Source of the DNA: Udeniomyces pyricola
Lineage: Eukaryota; Basidiomycota; Tremellomycetes; Cystofilobasidiales; Mrakiaceae
Direction: 5' to 3'
NCBI GenBank assembly: GCA_039545295.1
Contig: BCIK01000033.1
Span: 1 to 64,000 of the forward strand
Length of the DNA stretch: 64,000 nt
Shown here: positions 40,605-53,702 of the stretch, piece after piece
Layout: every line of letters starts with the position of its first letter
How positions within the stretch are numbered: position 1 is the stretch's first letter
The notes under the pieces: model-generated
Databases searched by the model: none
Seen by the model: the letters and a program-made list of their open reading frames with translations, nothing else
Told to the model about the DNA's origin: nothing
Program-made: the position numbers and the translations under genes

Positions 40605-43514
40605 ATGGGTGCCCCTCCCAACAACCCTTCTGACAATACTCTTTACCCTCCACCTAATGGCCAAGGTACCTTTGACTTTCACTCCAATCAATCCATCAGG
40701 AATCCTCCCTCCCGGCATTCGGCTTCTCCCCCGATCGACGCAACACCCACCAATATCCCCATCCCTCGTATCATCTTGTCTGACCAACCTGTTCTGATGA
40801 CCGACTCTTATCGGCCTCCCATGCTTTTTTTTTGTTGTTCAACAGGCACTTCCTCCACCCCTGCGTCGCTCGAGGACCTCTACAAACGGGTCCCGTCGCA
40901 TTGCATGCTCCCAACGGCGCCCCATCCCACGCCTGACTACCTCAAACTCATCCTCTCCTCCAAAACCTACGCTCCCCCACTAAAGATGGTCGAGACACCC
41001 TTGACGAAAGCCGTCAATCTCAGTGCGAAGCTCGGCAACGAGATCTGGTTGAAGCGGGAGGACGCGCAGGAGGTGTTTAGTTTCAAAATCCGAGGGGCCT
41101 ACAACTTTATGAGTTATCTGACCGAGGAGGAGCGATGGAAGGGTGTCGTGACGTGTAGTGCCGGTACGTGGTCTGATCGGAGCGTCGACATTTTCAAGAG
41201 ATTCCCATGGCATACGTATACCAGCCGTATTCACAACAAAAGAAATCAAAGTATGGTTGTGGAGAGGCTGAGATACAAGGGTCGCTGATTTCCCCTTTAT
41301 TTGTGTTTTTTTTTCTTCTTTCTTTTCTTCCTTCTTTCTCCCTCATGGCACTCCCGTAGGCAATCACGCCCAAGGAGTCGCTCTCGCTGGCTTCAAGCTC
41401 GGTATTCCTGCGACGATCGTGATGCCCCTCGCGACGCCGACGATCAAATGGCGTAACGTCGAACGGCTCGGGGCGAAAGTCGTCCTTCATGGCGACGACT
41501 TTGACCAAGCTAAAGCCGAATGCCTTCGACTCGTCACTCAACATGCCCTCGTCTACGTTCCTCCTTACGATCACCCCCTCATCATTGCCGGACAGGGAAC
41601 GGTCGCGATGGAGATTCTTCGTCAATTGCCTGATCCGGATACGCTCGATGCCATGTTTGGGTCCATCGGTGGAGGTGGTCATGTGGCTGGTCTGTGCGCG
41701 TACACCAAGAATGTCGCCCCACCAAGCGTCAAAGTCTACGGCGTCGAGACCGTCGATGGAGACGCGATGGATCAGAGCATCAAGAAAGGAGAGAGGGTGA
41801 CGTTGGATGAGGTCGGACCGTTCAGTGATGGAACCGCTGTCAAGATTGTTGGCGAGGAAGCCTTCAGGGTCGTCAGGGACCTCGTCGATGGCATTGAAAT
41901 CTGCACCAACGACGAGATCTGTGCGGCTATGAAGGATATCTTTGAAGGTGGGAATTTGATTCCTCTTTTGTGTCACGCAAACGACACAACGACGGGGAAA
42001 GTCTCCTTTCACTCCTTTCGCGCCTACTGACACTTGCCATCTTCTTCTCTTTTGACCTACTTGTTTGCTCCACCGCTGGGCGTTGATGCTAGAGACCCGA
42101 ATGGTTCCGGAGCCTTCGGGTGCCCTCGCCCTCGCCGGACTCAAAGCCCACATTATCAAGAACAACCTACAAGGCGCTAACAAACGCTTCGTCGCCGTCG
42201 TCTCGGGCGCCAACGTCAACTTTGGTCGCCTTAAGTTCGTCGCCGAACGGGCCGATTTGGGTGAACGAAGAGAGGTCCTGATGAGTGTGACTATCCCGGA
42301 AACACCTGGAGCGTAAGTGTGATCTTACTTGGGTCCTGTGCCCCTCCCCCCCCCCCCCTCCTCCTCCTTCTCTCTCTCGAGTTTCAAACATCGAGGTTTT
42401 TTTTTTTTTTGTATACTTGAAATCTGACCACTTTTTTTTTTGCCTTCCTCTCTGAATCATCATTACGCCCCTCTGTTTCTCCTTTGTTTCTTTTCATGCC
42501 TCTTCCTGATCTCTCTAGTTTCCTCAAATTCCATTCCCATATCCACCCTCGGACCGTCACCGAATTCTCGTACCGCATAGCCTCCTCGAGCTCTTCGTCC
42601 ACCACTCCCCCTACGGCCTCCATCTTCACCTCCTTCTTGCTCGGTTCGAAATCCGCCTCGGGCCCGACCCCGGACGAACGCTCGCTCGCCGTCAAGACCC
42701 TCGTCGACGCGCTCGCCAAGGACGGAATGGAAGCTTGGGATTTGAGCGAGGATGAGATGAGTAAGGATCATGCGAGGTTCTTGATTGGAGGCAAAGTCGA
42801 AGTCGCAAATGAGAGGGTCTTCAGATTCGGTTCGTTGCCTTTTTCTTTTTTCTTTTCTTTCTGTTCTTCTCCTTTTTTTTTTTTTTGTCTATCTTGATTC
42901 AGCAGGGAACATGGCGGAGCGATGACGATTGAGAACTTCGATCTCTTATAACTCGTCTGGATATTTACCTAGATCGTCTTTCTCAACCCTCCTCTTTGAC
43001 TTCCTTTCCCCCTGTTTCTTTCCCTTCCTTCCCTTTCCAACCGAAACCATCTTGTCTCGTCTATCCTCAGAATTTCCGGAACGTCCTAACGCGCTCTACA
43101 AGTTCTTGCACAACATGCACGACGCTAAGATCGATAAGCCTTGGAACATCTCGATGTTCCATTACCGTAACCAGGGCGCCGGTACGTATTTTTCTTTGTT
43201 TTCTTCGTAATTCCCTTGGGGTTTCCTTTTGTGTGTTGGAGATTTGATTCCAGACAAACGTTCTCGCAAACTTCACACCCTACTCACTTCCCCCTCCCCC
43301 CCCCCTCTCCTTCCCTCCCTTTCCCCCTCTTTCCTCCCTTCTTCTCCCGCTCCGGAACATTCTACCACCACCACCAGACCTCGGCAAAGTCCTCATCGGG
43401 ATCCAAGTCTCGCCCTCGGATTCCGAGGCGTTCGACAAGTTCCTTCGAGAACTCGCCTATCCGTACACGGAGGAGACGGAGAACTGCGTCTACAAGCGGT
43501 ACCTTCGGGTCTGA
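40605..43514 (+). CDS. ILV1: Threonine deaminase (threonine dehydratase, biosynthetic)
   Basis: PLP enzyme that converts threonine to 2-oxobutanoate, first step of isoleucine synthesis. The ATG at 40605 opens [20 protein letters not shown], with an in-phase intron available before [13 protein letters not shown]. The catalytic domain has [20 protein letters not shown], the PLP lysine in [31 protein letters not shown], and the glycine loop [12 protein letters not shown]. Two ACT-like regulatory domains follow: [25 protein letters not shown] and [18 protein letters not shown], with [20 protein letters not shown]. It ends YKRYLRV and TGA. Two regulatory domains and the ending are typical of isoleucine-inhibited enzymes. 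The N-terminus shows no clear basic amphipathic mitochondrial presequence, so an upstream exon may be missing. Confidence 0.92.
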
Positions 43515-43858
43515 CCAGAAGGGGAAAAACGAAAAAAGGGGGGAGCAGAGGGGAGATGGAATGAGGAAGGGAAGATGAAGGGGGGCTTTTCGCGAGATAG
43601 ATATATAGAAAGAGCGGGAGAGGAACTCAAGGAGAAGGGGGAAAAAGAGGGAACAAGGTGATTGTATCATAGATGGATGATTGGAATGCATTCAGAATAC
43701 GCGTTGAAACCTAGACAAGGTCGCTCGGCCCCCCTCCCACTGGGAAGAGAACGATAACGGAGAGAAGACCAAGCGCATCTCATAACTCCCTCATCATAAC
43801 CTTCCTCTCCTCTTTCTTCCTCTCCCATCGATATCCCTCATCCGTACGATCGCCTTAC
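43515..43858. other. Convergent intergenic region, ILV1 and transporter 3' ends
   Basis: About 345 bp between convergent stop codons. Purine-rich, then pyrimidine-rich towards 43800. No gene is supported. Confidence 0.5.
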
Positions 43859-46800
43859 TCATTGCGGGATCGCGACTTTCCACGCACTCCCCGGCAACGC
43901 CTGCAACCTTCTCGCGGTCGGGATGATGTACCCAACCAAGACCGTCGCTCCGATCGCCACGCACGCGAGCGAGACGAGGTAAAACCCGTCACGTTGGACG
44001 AGACAGGTCCCGCCGAGGGAGGCACAGAGGTGAATGCCGTGTTCGGAGATGCATTCGCTCGCTGGGGTTCGGAGAGTTGGTTGATTGGTCCGGTGATTGG
44101 GTTGTTTTTTTTTTGTTTTGTTTTCAAGGGGGGAAAGGAAAGGAAGAGAGAAAGAGGAGCGAAACAGAAGAGGAAGATTTAGTAAGTTTCATCAACGGAA
44201 ACAAAGGCATCAACGAACCAAAAAAAAAGAAGAAGAAAAAAAAGAAGAAAAAAAAAGCAAACAAACTCACTTTCAATCATCACTTCTCGTCCTACACTCA
44301 CTGCTGCCGTAGTCGCTTCAACTAGCTTCTCCCCATCGCCACCGTTCGGAATGACGCATACGGATTTGGAGAGGTAATCGACACCTGTTTCGATGATGAA
44401 CCCAATTGGTGCGTCGGTCGAGTAACATGAGATCAAGAAGATCCAAGGAGGAAAAAAGAATGGGAGGACAAAAAGGAGGAGGGTAGTAGAAAGGGTTCAA
44501 TGGAATTTTTTTCATATTTTAATTCGACACGTCAGCCCGAGAGAAAGAAAAGAAGGATACTTCCTCCGTCCCGCTTCCCTCTTTCCTCTCCCCTCCCTCG
44601 TCAAACACGCACGTCACCACCCAACTATCCATCCACCTTTTCCCTCTGGAACCCTTCCAACCAGGAGGATTTATGGAGGCGATCCGGAAAAAAGGGGTGT
44701 CACGTACCTTGTAACACGAGAGGTTTCGGCCAGGTCCCACCGAGGTTCGAGCACGTGTTGAGCAACTGGAAAAGGCGGCACGCGAAAGATGAAAGAAGGA
44801 AAAAGAAAGGAGAAGAAGATAAAAGGGGAAAAAGAAGAGAGAGAGAAAGAGCGGAAAGGAGACGATGGGGTTAAGTTTCAGTGCGGAAAACGATAGGGTG
44901 GGAGTATAAAGCGAGGTCCATGGTAAAAAGGGGAAAAGGGAAGAAGGAGGTGGAGAAGGGTTAGTTCGCCCCTTATATCAATTTCGTATGATTCTTGGAT
45001 TCGTTTGGATTGGCCCCACTCAATTCTCCCTCCCCATTTCCGGGAACGAGAGATAGACACGTTTGGAGATAAAAGGAGAAGGCCGATGAGACGGATAGAT
45101 AGACAGACTTCTGAGACGTACGGTCATGTATGTGCCACCGATGAGCGGGTCAGCGATTTGAGTGTGGAAAGCTGAGATGCCAACAAATTGGACCGTGCTT
45201 CATGACATGACACATGGGAAAAGCGGGTGAAGGAGGGGAAGAAAGGAGAAGGGAAAGAAAGAAGGAGGAAAGGGGGAGCCAACGTTTTCAGAGGATAAAG
45301 AAGAAGGAGAAGAGACGAGACGGTTCAGGAGAATCAATTAGCAAACCCATCAAGATCGTCCTTTCCCCCCCCCCCTCCTTTTGTTGTCCTCTCTCCGGCT
45401 TTCTTTGACTAACCTCGTAAAACTACCGAGAACCGTGAACGCAATGACCAATGCAAAGTACGCCCCGGGAATCGGCTTGGTCTGACTCGGGAAGTAATAA
45501 ACGAGGGCCATGGAGAGGAGACCAAAGAGGAGTCGGCACCAGAACGCGGTCAGCCAAGGGTTGAGAGGATTTTTGCCTTTGGACCACGAGGCGGCGAGCC
45601 TTGAGGTTTCGGTGACAAGTAAGAAGGGAAGAGAAGGAAAAGTCCGGGTGAAAACGAAGAAAAGCAAGAGGGGAAAGGGTCAGTCAGCAGGATCCCTGAG
45701 CTTTTCGTTTGTTTTCATCCTGGTTTCTCGGCTCTTGACTTCCTTCCTTGTTTTATCCCAGCCAAAGAACTCAGACACGAGAGAAGAGGCTTACCATCCT
45801 CCGACGATCTGGAACGGGAAATCTATCAGCACAGCCACGGCCATGTCTTCTTTGAGGAAGCCCTTTTCGAGCAGCTTGAGCGACGTGACCGAGTCGTTGG
45901 CCATGAAGCCAATCTTGGAGATGAGGTGGATGATGATGAAAGATTGGATATCTGGAAATTTTGGAATAAGATGGAGCATATAAGGAATGCACAGAAATAC
46001 AGGATAGATATGATGGCATGGATGATGATGGGGATGCGTTTGAAAAGAACGATGAGAAAACAGGAGACAGGAAAGGCAACGAAATGGGAGGGGACTGAAG
46101 CCATGGTTAAGGAAAGAGGGGAACGACGACGGACGTTTGAGTTTTACAATGCTGTACATGACTTTGTACACCTTTTTGATGTCCATATCTGGATCATCTT
46201 CACTAACGGGCTCCTAAGAGAGTGTCAAGTACGAAGAAAGAACCAACGGAGTCGATTGATGTCAATTTGGTTCGCAACCCGTAAGGATAATCTGGGCAGG
46301 AAGTCAGAAGCCCAGGTGTCTGCTAGAATAAGGCGGGGAAGGTCGGGGTGTCACGACACGAACCTCTTTCGAGAATCTCCAGACCCACAGCGTGACTGCG
46401 AGGTAGACGACGGACCAGAAATGGAGATAACCACCGAGGGTGATGAGGGGTGTGGTAAGAGGCGTTGAACGGAAGTATTTGTTGCTGTAGTTGTAGTCGA
46501 CATAGTAGACCAAGATGGGCCAAAGAGGAGGAGGGGAGGGTGGAGGAAAGTCCAAGCAAGAACAAATCAAGAAGGAGAAAGTCTAGTAAGGATACATTGT
46601 TGCTCTCGAATGATTTGTTCCTTCCTTCCTTGCTCGCTCTATCTTGGGAACCTAAGACAACACGAAGAAGGGGGGGGGGGAACAGAATAGGCCAAGTAAC
46701 GATGACGAACCCAAATTCGACCGAATTAAACGCCAAAAAGACCGTAAACGACAAAAAGTAACCCGAGTTCAACCCAATCGTTTGAGCCGTGCTCGCGTAC

Positions 46801-48085
46801 GACAGGTTCTCTTGAGACAGCAAGGTAAGAGCCCAGCCGTCGACGGCAATGTCTTGAGTCGCGGCAAAGAAAATAAGTGTTACAAAGATGAGGGTCAAGA
46901 AGCGAACAGAAGGCACTTCCTAAAAGGTAAATGAAGAAAAAAGAAAAGGAACGGAACTCGGTCAGATTTCAAACCCTCACACATGCTACTCATCGCACCC
47001 AAATCACCGTCAAGGTCTCTGTCCAAGGAAAAAAAAAGCAAACCTCTGCGAGCCATCCGTCGACTCTGCCACCCAACCACCACATCGCACACCCAATCAG
47101 CCCTTGGACCGGAATGATCCAACTCTTTCTCCGACCGACTTTGGGCCAGAAACACGCGTCGACGATGGGAGACCAAAGAAGCTTGAGAGAATATGGATAA
47201 GTGGAGAGGGAAAAGAGAGCGAGTTGAGAGTAGGACAATTTGGGTTTGAGTAGGAAGGGTAGGGTGCCGAAGGTGAGGCCTGGACGAGATGGTAAGAGTG
47301 GAATTAGACGATCCGTAGAAGAGAGAGCAAATAGAACAAGAATTGCTGTCGTCAATGAAAGAATGGCAACATGAAGGGTCACTATCATATTTCCTGTCCT
47401 GACCTATTGGAATGCCCTGAAGAAGGTCTACACGTCCCATGTACGGACCAAAAATGAAATGAAAGTATCGTCAGTTGTTTGTTCGCTAGGAAACTGGATG
47501 GGACGCGTCGTGGCCTCACGTCCAGCCACCATCGCGACACGCGTATCAAATGCTTCGTGTTATCTCCGTCGTATCTTGGCACCTGTCATCATATGGTAGG
47601 GAGATCTGATACTCACACAGCAAGACAAGCAACAAGAAATTGTTGCGATCTTTGCCTAGCAAGCGACTCCCTTCGCCTTTACGATTGTCCGGATCCGAGG
47701 AAGATCCCCATTCGACTCTCGGGTTCTTGCTGAGACTCCGGCTGAAGCTCTTCCGCTTGGCATGGAGCGTGGCGGATTGAGGGGTGTTGGTCGCGCGATG
47801 CTTGAGCTCGTAGGCGTTGTTGTCGGCTGATGGCGGAGGGGAAGATGGGCGGGAGGAGGTGCGGGAAGATGAGGAGAGCAGGCCTTGCTCGGAAAGGTCG
47901 AGAGGTGATTCAAGCGAGCGTTGATGGAGTGTGCCAGAGGAGGTCTGCATGATGGAGGTGCTAAAGGAGGACGCGTCGGAAGGGTCGAGATGGCGGTCGA
48001 CTGGAGGGGTCGAAGCGAGGGAGGAAATCCGGGTGTCGTCTGGGTCGTCGAAGGAAGGGTTGCGCAAGGACTCGGTGAGGTCCAT
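43859..48085 (-). CDS. Acetyl-CoA transporter, SLC33A1/AT-1 family
   Basis: Multi-pass membrane protein of the SLC33 family; the animal member moves acetyl-CoA into the ER lumen. The ATG at 48085 opens a Ser-rich cytosolic N-terminus of about 140 residues (MDLTESLRNPSFDDPDDTRI). Membrane segments include FLLLVLL, YLLQGIPIGLAFGTLPFLL, SYPYSLKLLWSPIVDACFW with GRRKSWIIPVQ, TLIFFAATQDIAVDGWALTL, LHFWSVVYLAVTLWVWRF, AVAVLIDFPFQIVGGWLAAS, AYFALVIAFTVLGS, GISAFHTQIADPLIGGTYMT and LACVAIGATVLVGYIIPTA. The family signatures SYPYSLKLLWSPIVD, AATQDIAVDGWAL and DPLIGGTYMT are all present. The C-terminal loop has Cys residues and GGTC. Ends KVAIPQ and TGA at 43859. About ten short exons; a G run near 46670 lies in an intron. 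Confidence 0.9.
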
Positions 48086-48582
48086 GTGGCGGGGGAGGGA
48101 GTAGGTGAAGGGATGGAGGGGATTTGGATGAAGTTGATGGGCAGATACGCCAAAGAGGTGATGTGTGTGTGGAACGTATGGATGGTTGCGTAGCAGTCGG
48201 ACGTTGACGTTTCCTCTTGATTATGTAACTGAAGGGGGGGGGCGACTGTACGCGGTATGTCGTACGTGTACACACAGTCGATCAAATCACGGAGTGTTGC
48301 CAGCGAGACTCGTTGGTACTGGCTGTTTGCTTGCTGGCAGGCCGCGCTAGGCTGTGCTAGGCTGTGCCCAGCTGTCAGCTGTCCATCGTCGATCGCCCTT
48401 GAGAACGTCAGCCCTTCGGCTACGGCCGCTGCGGCTGTTTCCAGCTGGCAAACTCCAGCGGTGCCTTGCAGATCAGATCCCCTCCACGTAGGACCAGTAC
48501 TGTTACGATACTGCTCTATCAGCTCCTCCTTCCATTCCCATCAGCCCCCTGTCAAGCCATCACATCATCAGATCTCAATCAC
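48086..48582. other. Divergent promoter region, transporter and AMSH-like gene
   Basis: About 500 bp between divergent starts. Includes a short tandem GCTGTGC-like stretch near 48345-48372. No gene is supported. Confidence 0.5.
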
Positions 48583-51500
48583 ATGGCAACTCAGTCCACC
48601 CTCCGTCCCCATTCCATCGCAGAGCTCGCCGACGCCGCCGAAGACTCCATCCAATTCAACTCTCGCTACTCTGCCCGTTCCTGGATTCGCGCCGCCGATT
48701 CACTTCACAAGCAAGCGGCCTCGTACCAGCTCATCTTGGAGAGTCATGATGGGGGCGAGGCCAACGAGAGGGCGTTTATGTCTTGGATACGTGTCGCCAA
48801 GTCGGTCCAATACATATCCTCATCATTCCCACCATTCAACACACTGTCCTCCCACAATCCTCAACGGCCCGGGCGCACATCAACTGAATGTCACTGATCG
48901 TCATTACTGCGTACCTGTCTGTCCACATGACATCCCCATTCTTCGTTTCTCTTCACGCTCAAACCGGCACATACAGGATCTTGCTCGAGCTTCTTCCCAC
49001 TCATCCAGGTTATAAGGATCTCTCCCCAGAGGACAAGACGCTTATCAGAGAGGTTCGCTTCCGCTTCGTCCCCTCTCTCATCGAGCCAGCCCGTTCTCTC
49101 CATGAAGCATGCACCCTACTGACCCTTTCCTCCTGGTGACTTTTTTGTTTGAATATCCTTGGCCTTACTAATCATCCGATGACTGTGTTGCTCTCTCCGT
49201 CAAGCAGAGGGGTCACCGAGCCCTCTCATCCTTGAGCCAAATGAAACCAGGTCTATCGGCCCGGTACGAGCATTGGCGGTCTCGCCATCCTGACTGGGAC
49301 GACCAGCGCGAACGTCGTCGAGCCAACGAATCGTTAGACACCACGAGACATGCAACGTACTCATCTGGGGGAGCCTCGAAGAACACCTTATCGCTTGACG
49401 AGTCCCATAGGCAGCGGCAGAGGAGAGAGCAAGAGGAGGAGGATCGGAGATTGGCCGAGAGATTGGTGGGGATGCAGATTGGAGAACAGCGGGGATTACA
49501 ACAACAACAACAACAGCAGCAGCCGCCGTCTTCCTATCATCATCAGCAGCAGTATCAGCAACCGCCATATCCGGATGTTGATTACCAGCAGTATCAGCAG
49601 CCACAGAGAATGAGTCGTCCAAGGGAAGACCCCTATCGACAGTCACCATCGCATATCCACCAATCAAATCCTCCCTCAGCAACCTACCACGATCCGCGCT
49701 TTGGCTCACTTGTCCCGAATCATTCAAATCATGATTCTTCCTCTGCAAACCACCACCGTCCACGACTCTCCTATCCTTCCGTTCCCTCACGCACATCGCT
49801 TTCCCCTCCGCCTACAAGCACCTACACCAGGCATCCCTCTCCATCTTCGTCCCGACCTACCTCCGTTCCACCTCCACGCTCGACCGCTTCCACCCCTACC
49901 GCCACGTCTTCTTCTTCCTCACCTAACCATCTATCGCCTGATGCTCTTCGTCCCCTCAGTGTCCCTCCCTCGCTTGTCGACGCCTTTCTCAAATGCGCTA
50001 AAAGCAACACCAAGAAAAAGATCGAGACCTGTGGACTGTTGCTCGGTACGGTCTCTGGAACGGGCTTAAGTGAGTGAGATCCTTATAGCCTGGTCAATTC
50101 ACGAGGAGAGGACATGAATCAAGAAATCAAAGAGACTTCACAGTCTATCAAAGATATCGACTGGCTTTTCTTTCATCAGAATAAACGATTGACCGATTGT
50201 TCCCCCCTTTCTGGCATTATTCCTCTTTCTGGTTTTGCTTTCCTTTTCTCTCGTTACTTTCTAAACCTATCTAGCGGTTCGAGTATTGCTCATTCCTGAG
50301 CAAAAAGGCACGAGCGATACGTGCGAGTAAGTGTCATATGCTTCTCCTCTGTATTTCTGGTGTATTTATCTGCTTCCTTCTCGCCTTTGCTGTTCTCGGT
50401 GCTTGTTGCGATCACAAAGTAGCGTGAGCAGTAGGCGCTAGTTTTGGACTGTTCAATTGACTCTCCTCTCTTTTGACAGAACGCTTCACGAGGAGCGCGT
50501 TTTTGAGTTCCAGGACAAGCGGGATCTATTAACGCTCGGTTGGGTTCGTTCCTCTTTTTTCCCATCTCCATGTTCAGTCACTCCTAATCCTGAGGGTCGC
50601 AGAAACCTGATCATCCCCTTGTTTTCTTTCTTTTCTCTTCTGGATGACCTTGCTTCCTCCTCATCATGACACCACAAATAGATCCATACTCACCCAACCC
50701 AAAGTTGCTTCATGAGCTCGCTCGACCTCCATACGCACGCTGGATATCAGGTCATGCTCCCCGAAGCCATCGCCATCGTCGTCGCTCCAAGCGCTGATCC
50801 AGAGTACGTCCTTCCCTTCTTTTGGAGGCGCTGCACGATGATTTGTGGCGATAGATACAGCATGCGAAGGAAACGCGAGGGGAAAGGGGGGGGGGGTTGC
50901 ACAATCATAACATATCTCAACTGATTGATTCTCTTTTTTTCTGTTCGACCCTTTCTGTCACCTGCCCTTGGACCTCCCCCCCCCTCCGTTCTCGCCTTTC
51001 CCACTCTTCCTCTTGCTTTCCCTTCGACGAATAGCTTGGGAATCTTTCGACTGACGAATCCTCCCGGTCTTCAATTGATTATGCGTTGTAACCGGAAAGA
51101 AACTGTTCGTCCCTATTCCCCCTCTCCCTCCCTTCCACAAAACAAAAACGAAACAACGAAAGAGAAAGGAAACACAGGAGGAGAACGATGCAATCGCAAT
51201 GATGTTGTCGAAACCTTTAGAACCCCCTCTTACTGACCCTATCTCGACCACTCTCATTTTTCCTTTTTTTTTTTTTTTTTTTCTTCTGTTTGATTTTCGG
51301 CGTTCTTGTCGCTTGGGCACGCTCAGTTCCATCCGCATCCCGATCTTCCAGGAGGTATCTACACCGTACGTCCTCATCTCTGTTCATAGATCCCTCGACG
51401 AACGTTACGAATCTTCTGGGGAAGTTCATTCATCCATCCTGGTCTGCAGACGAGGTTGCGTCATGCCAAGGAGGCGCAAGGGAAAAAGGACAAACAAGAG

Positions 51501-51847
51501 TTTTTCTTCTCTTTTCATTGGTTTTTTTTTCTTGGTTCTCGAAGGGACATATTGAACTATTGCTGTTGTGACATTTCATCACCCGAAAGCTCAACCAACT
51601 TTACTGAAACACTTTTATTTCTATTTTTGTTCTCCTTCTTCTTTTTCTTCTTCCTCCTTTCAATTCTTTTGTTTTCCTTGTTCTTTCTCCCTTTTCTCTC
51701 TGCTTTCCTCCTCCCCCATTTCCTTCCATGAACGTCTTTCCTCCCTTTCCCGACGTTCTCTAGGGCGGCTTTGGCGTTCGAACCAACGGCTTCGGTCACG
51801 TCCGCATGCGTCAAGGTCAAGGCGTCGAAGTCGTCGATCTCAGATGA
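48583..51847 (+). CDS. AMSH-type (STAMBP) JAMM deubiquitinase
   Basis: Zn-dependent, K63-linkage-selective deubiquitinase of the endosomal ESCRT pathway (Sst2 in fission yeast). The ATG at 48583 opens [20 protein letters not shown] and the USP8/AMSH dimerisation helices ([33 protein letters not shown]). A Gln-rich linker (49498-49610) and a Ser/Pro-rich region follow. The MPN+ domain begins [20 protein letters not shown] with the catalytic Glu in ETCGLLLG. The JAMM motif is in [20 protein letters not shown] with HAGYQ, and then [26 protein letters not shown] and [13 protein letters not shown]. It ends [17 protein letters not shown] and TGA at 51847. All zinc ligands (H-H-D) and the serine of the motif are present. 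Exons from 51300 on are small; a 400-nt intron before the last exon is inferred from the conserved ending. Confidence 0.9.
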
Positions 51848-51957
51848 AGAAAAAAAAGAAGAATTCGGAAAGACGCGCTTGAACAGGGGAAAAAAGTAGA
51901 ACAGACATGGGGTCAAAGGGGGGGGGGGAGAGTTTCAGAGTGTATCGATGGGAGTAA
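51848..51957. other. Short convergent intergenic region, AMSH-like and ERG28
   Basis: Only 110 bp separate the two stop codons. The 3' UTRs almost certainly overlap. Confidence 0.6.
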
Positions 51958-53365
51958 TCAAGCCAAGTAGAAATCACGCTGAAGGGTCATCCAGATGAGT
52001 GTGGCCGCTAAGGGAAGGAAAATTCAAGGTCGAAACCCAAAGAGGTTACACAGTGGAAGAATAGCGTCAAGCGTCAGGCGAGAGTCAGGGTTAGGTTTCG
52101 ATGCGAGGGTAAAAACGGGCGGATGCATGAGAAACAGGCGGATACGTGTATGGAACAACGAAAAGGCACAAGGTTTGGGTTTAAATGCGTCAGTCTATGG
52201 GGCAGATTGACGATGGAAACATATATAAACGCGAGCCAGGCTAGTGAACAGACGCAAGGTCGGACGGTGTTTGGCATTTCTTTCTTTCGTTTTTTTTTTT
52301 CTTCTTCTTCTGATATCGCACTCTCCTCCCCTCCTTCCCTCTTCCCCTTCCTTCGCTACGATTCAAACCCACGCGTCTCCTGATCCAAGCTCGAAGAAAC
52401 AAAGCCGAGTCGAAAAAAAAAAAAAGAGGCCGGGCCAAACTTACTCGACACGATCGCCGGTCCAGCAAACCCGGCGCCGACAACGACGGTCTTGTACACG
52501 ATGAGTTCCGACATGAAATGCCCAAACGCGATGAGGTATGATCCGAACGCAAGGTTGTATAGTCTGATACGGTTGCGTCGTCATCATCAACAGAATTCGG
52601 GGAAAGGAGAGGAGATGAGAAGGACGAGTCGGAAGGATCAAGATATCGTAGAATAAGAACGAGATTGAGCTTTCGAAATCTTGGAGATGATGGCGATCTG
52701 GATAGGAGACACCGGCTTAAAGAGAGATGTGACACCCCCCCCCCCCCCCTCCTCCCACGCCTCCCCCCTTTGGACGAAAGTAAGACGAGATGGTACGGAC
52801 TCGGGTGAGGTGATGTTGAGAGCGGCGTATGTCCGCACGAGCCCCGCCAAGACCGTCCATGTTCCAAACGTTCTGGCCGAAAGGGGAGTCACTGTCATGC
52901 GGTGAACGTTTAGCAGATTTTTTTTTTTTGTTATGTTATTTGAGGGGGTTGGTTCGGTTTGTTGTTTGGTTTTGATGAGTGTATGGAAGGGGGAGAGAGC
53001 GCGCAAAGAGAGTACATGCATCATGCGGAAGATGTGTTAGTTGGAACGCATAGAAGCCCCTTCGTCATCGCCTTCGTTGTCGTCGTTTGCGATGTTACCT
53101 CTCTCTGAGGTTGTTGTTGTTGAATGATGAGCCTCCTCAAGACAAACCTTCCTGTGGCTTTCCCGCATAGACACGCTTGCTCAGACTCGTCGTGGTGTAA
53201 ACCTGGACTGTATTAAAGACAGAGAGGGCCGTGACAAAGAGCATCCAAGAAGGAAGGAGGCCAGGACCGGGGAGGCCGAGATCTGTACGATAGCGGGTCA
53301 GTTGGTACTTAAGATGCAGACGTGTAGAGGAACAGAGCGAACGGACTGGAGATGATGGAAGACAT
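51958..53365 (-). CDS. ERG28: Ergosterol biosynthesis scaffold protein Erg28
   Basis: Small ER membrane protein that tethers the C4-demethylation enzymes of sterol synthesis (Erg25, Erg26, Erg27). Five exons (53347-53365, 53148-53282, 52801-52891, 52445-52563, 51958-52007) splice in phase to 137 residues, the usual size. The first exon is only 19 nt. Membrane-like segments and conserved motifs: LLPSWMLFVTALSVFNTVQV, SLSKRVYAGKPQEVTPLSAR, TFGTWTVLAGLVRTYAAL, LYNLAFGSYLIAFGHFMSEL and ATLIWMTLQRDFYLA at the end. The TFGTWT motif is a family signature. Intron 4 (52008-52444) is 437 nt; intron 3 has a C run on the plus strand, so a G run in the transcript. Confidence 0.93.
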
Positions 53366-53702
53366 AGCAGGATCGAACAAGGCGGGGGAATGTGATGAAG
53401 TGCGCGCGGATGATGATGATGGTGCAAGCTGCAGCCGACAGTCGCGTCGAGGGCTTGTAAGATCAAACAGCTCGCGAGAAGGCGCACAACTCAACCACGT
53501 GGCCGCAAAGGGCAGTGATTCATCAAGATGCAAGCTGATGCGTTGATTGATTGATCACATGTTGTTTGCTTATTGTATATATTAGTGGCTGACTGTACCT
53601 GCACCTCGACTTCATGTTCTCGCACAGATGTTCATACACATCACCACAACGACAGATTGTTACAGCCAGTCACGCCAGGATGCTTCTCTACCCTCAGGCT
53701 GG
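53366..53702. other. Intergenic: ERG28 promoter and hydrolase 3' flank
   Basis: About 340 bp with no supported gene; it is the presumed ERG28 promoter. Confidence 0.5.

Noticed and set aside
51367..51763. Extra AMSH-like exon with [17 protein letters not shown]
   Set aside because: It is open and follows an acceptor-like CAG, but it runs into poly-T-encoded Phe, and the conserved ending GHV...VEVVDLR joins better directly to GGIYT.
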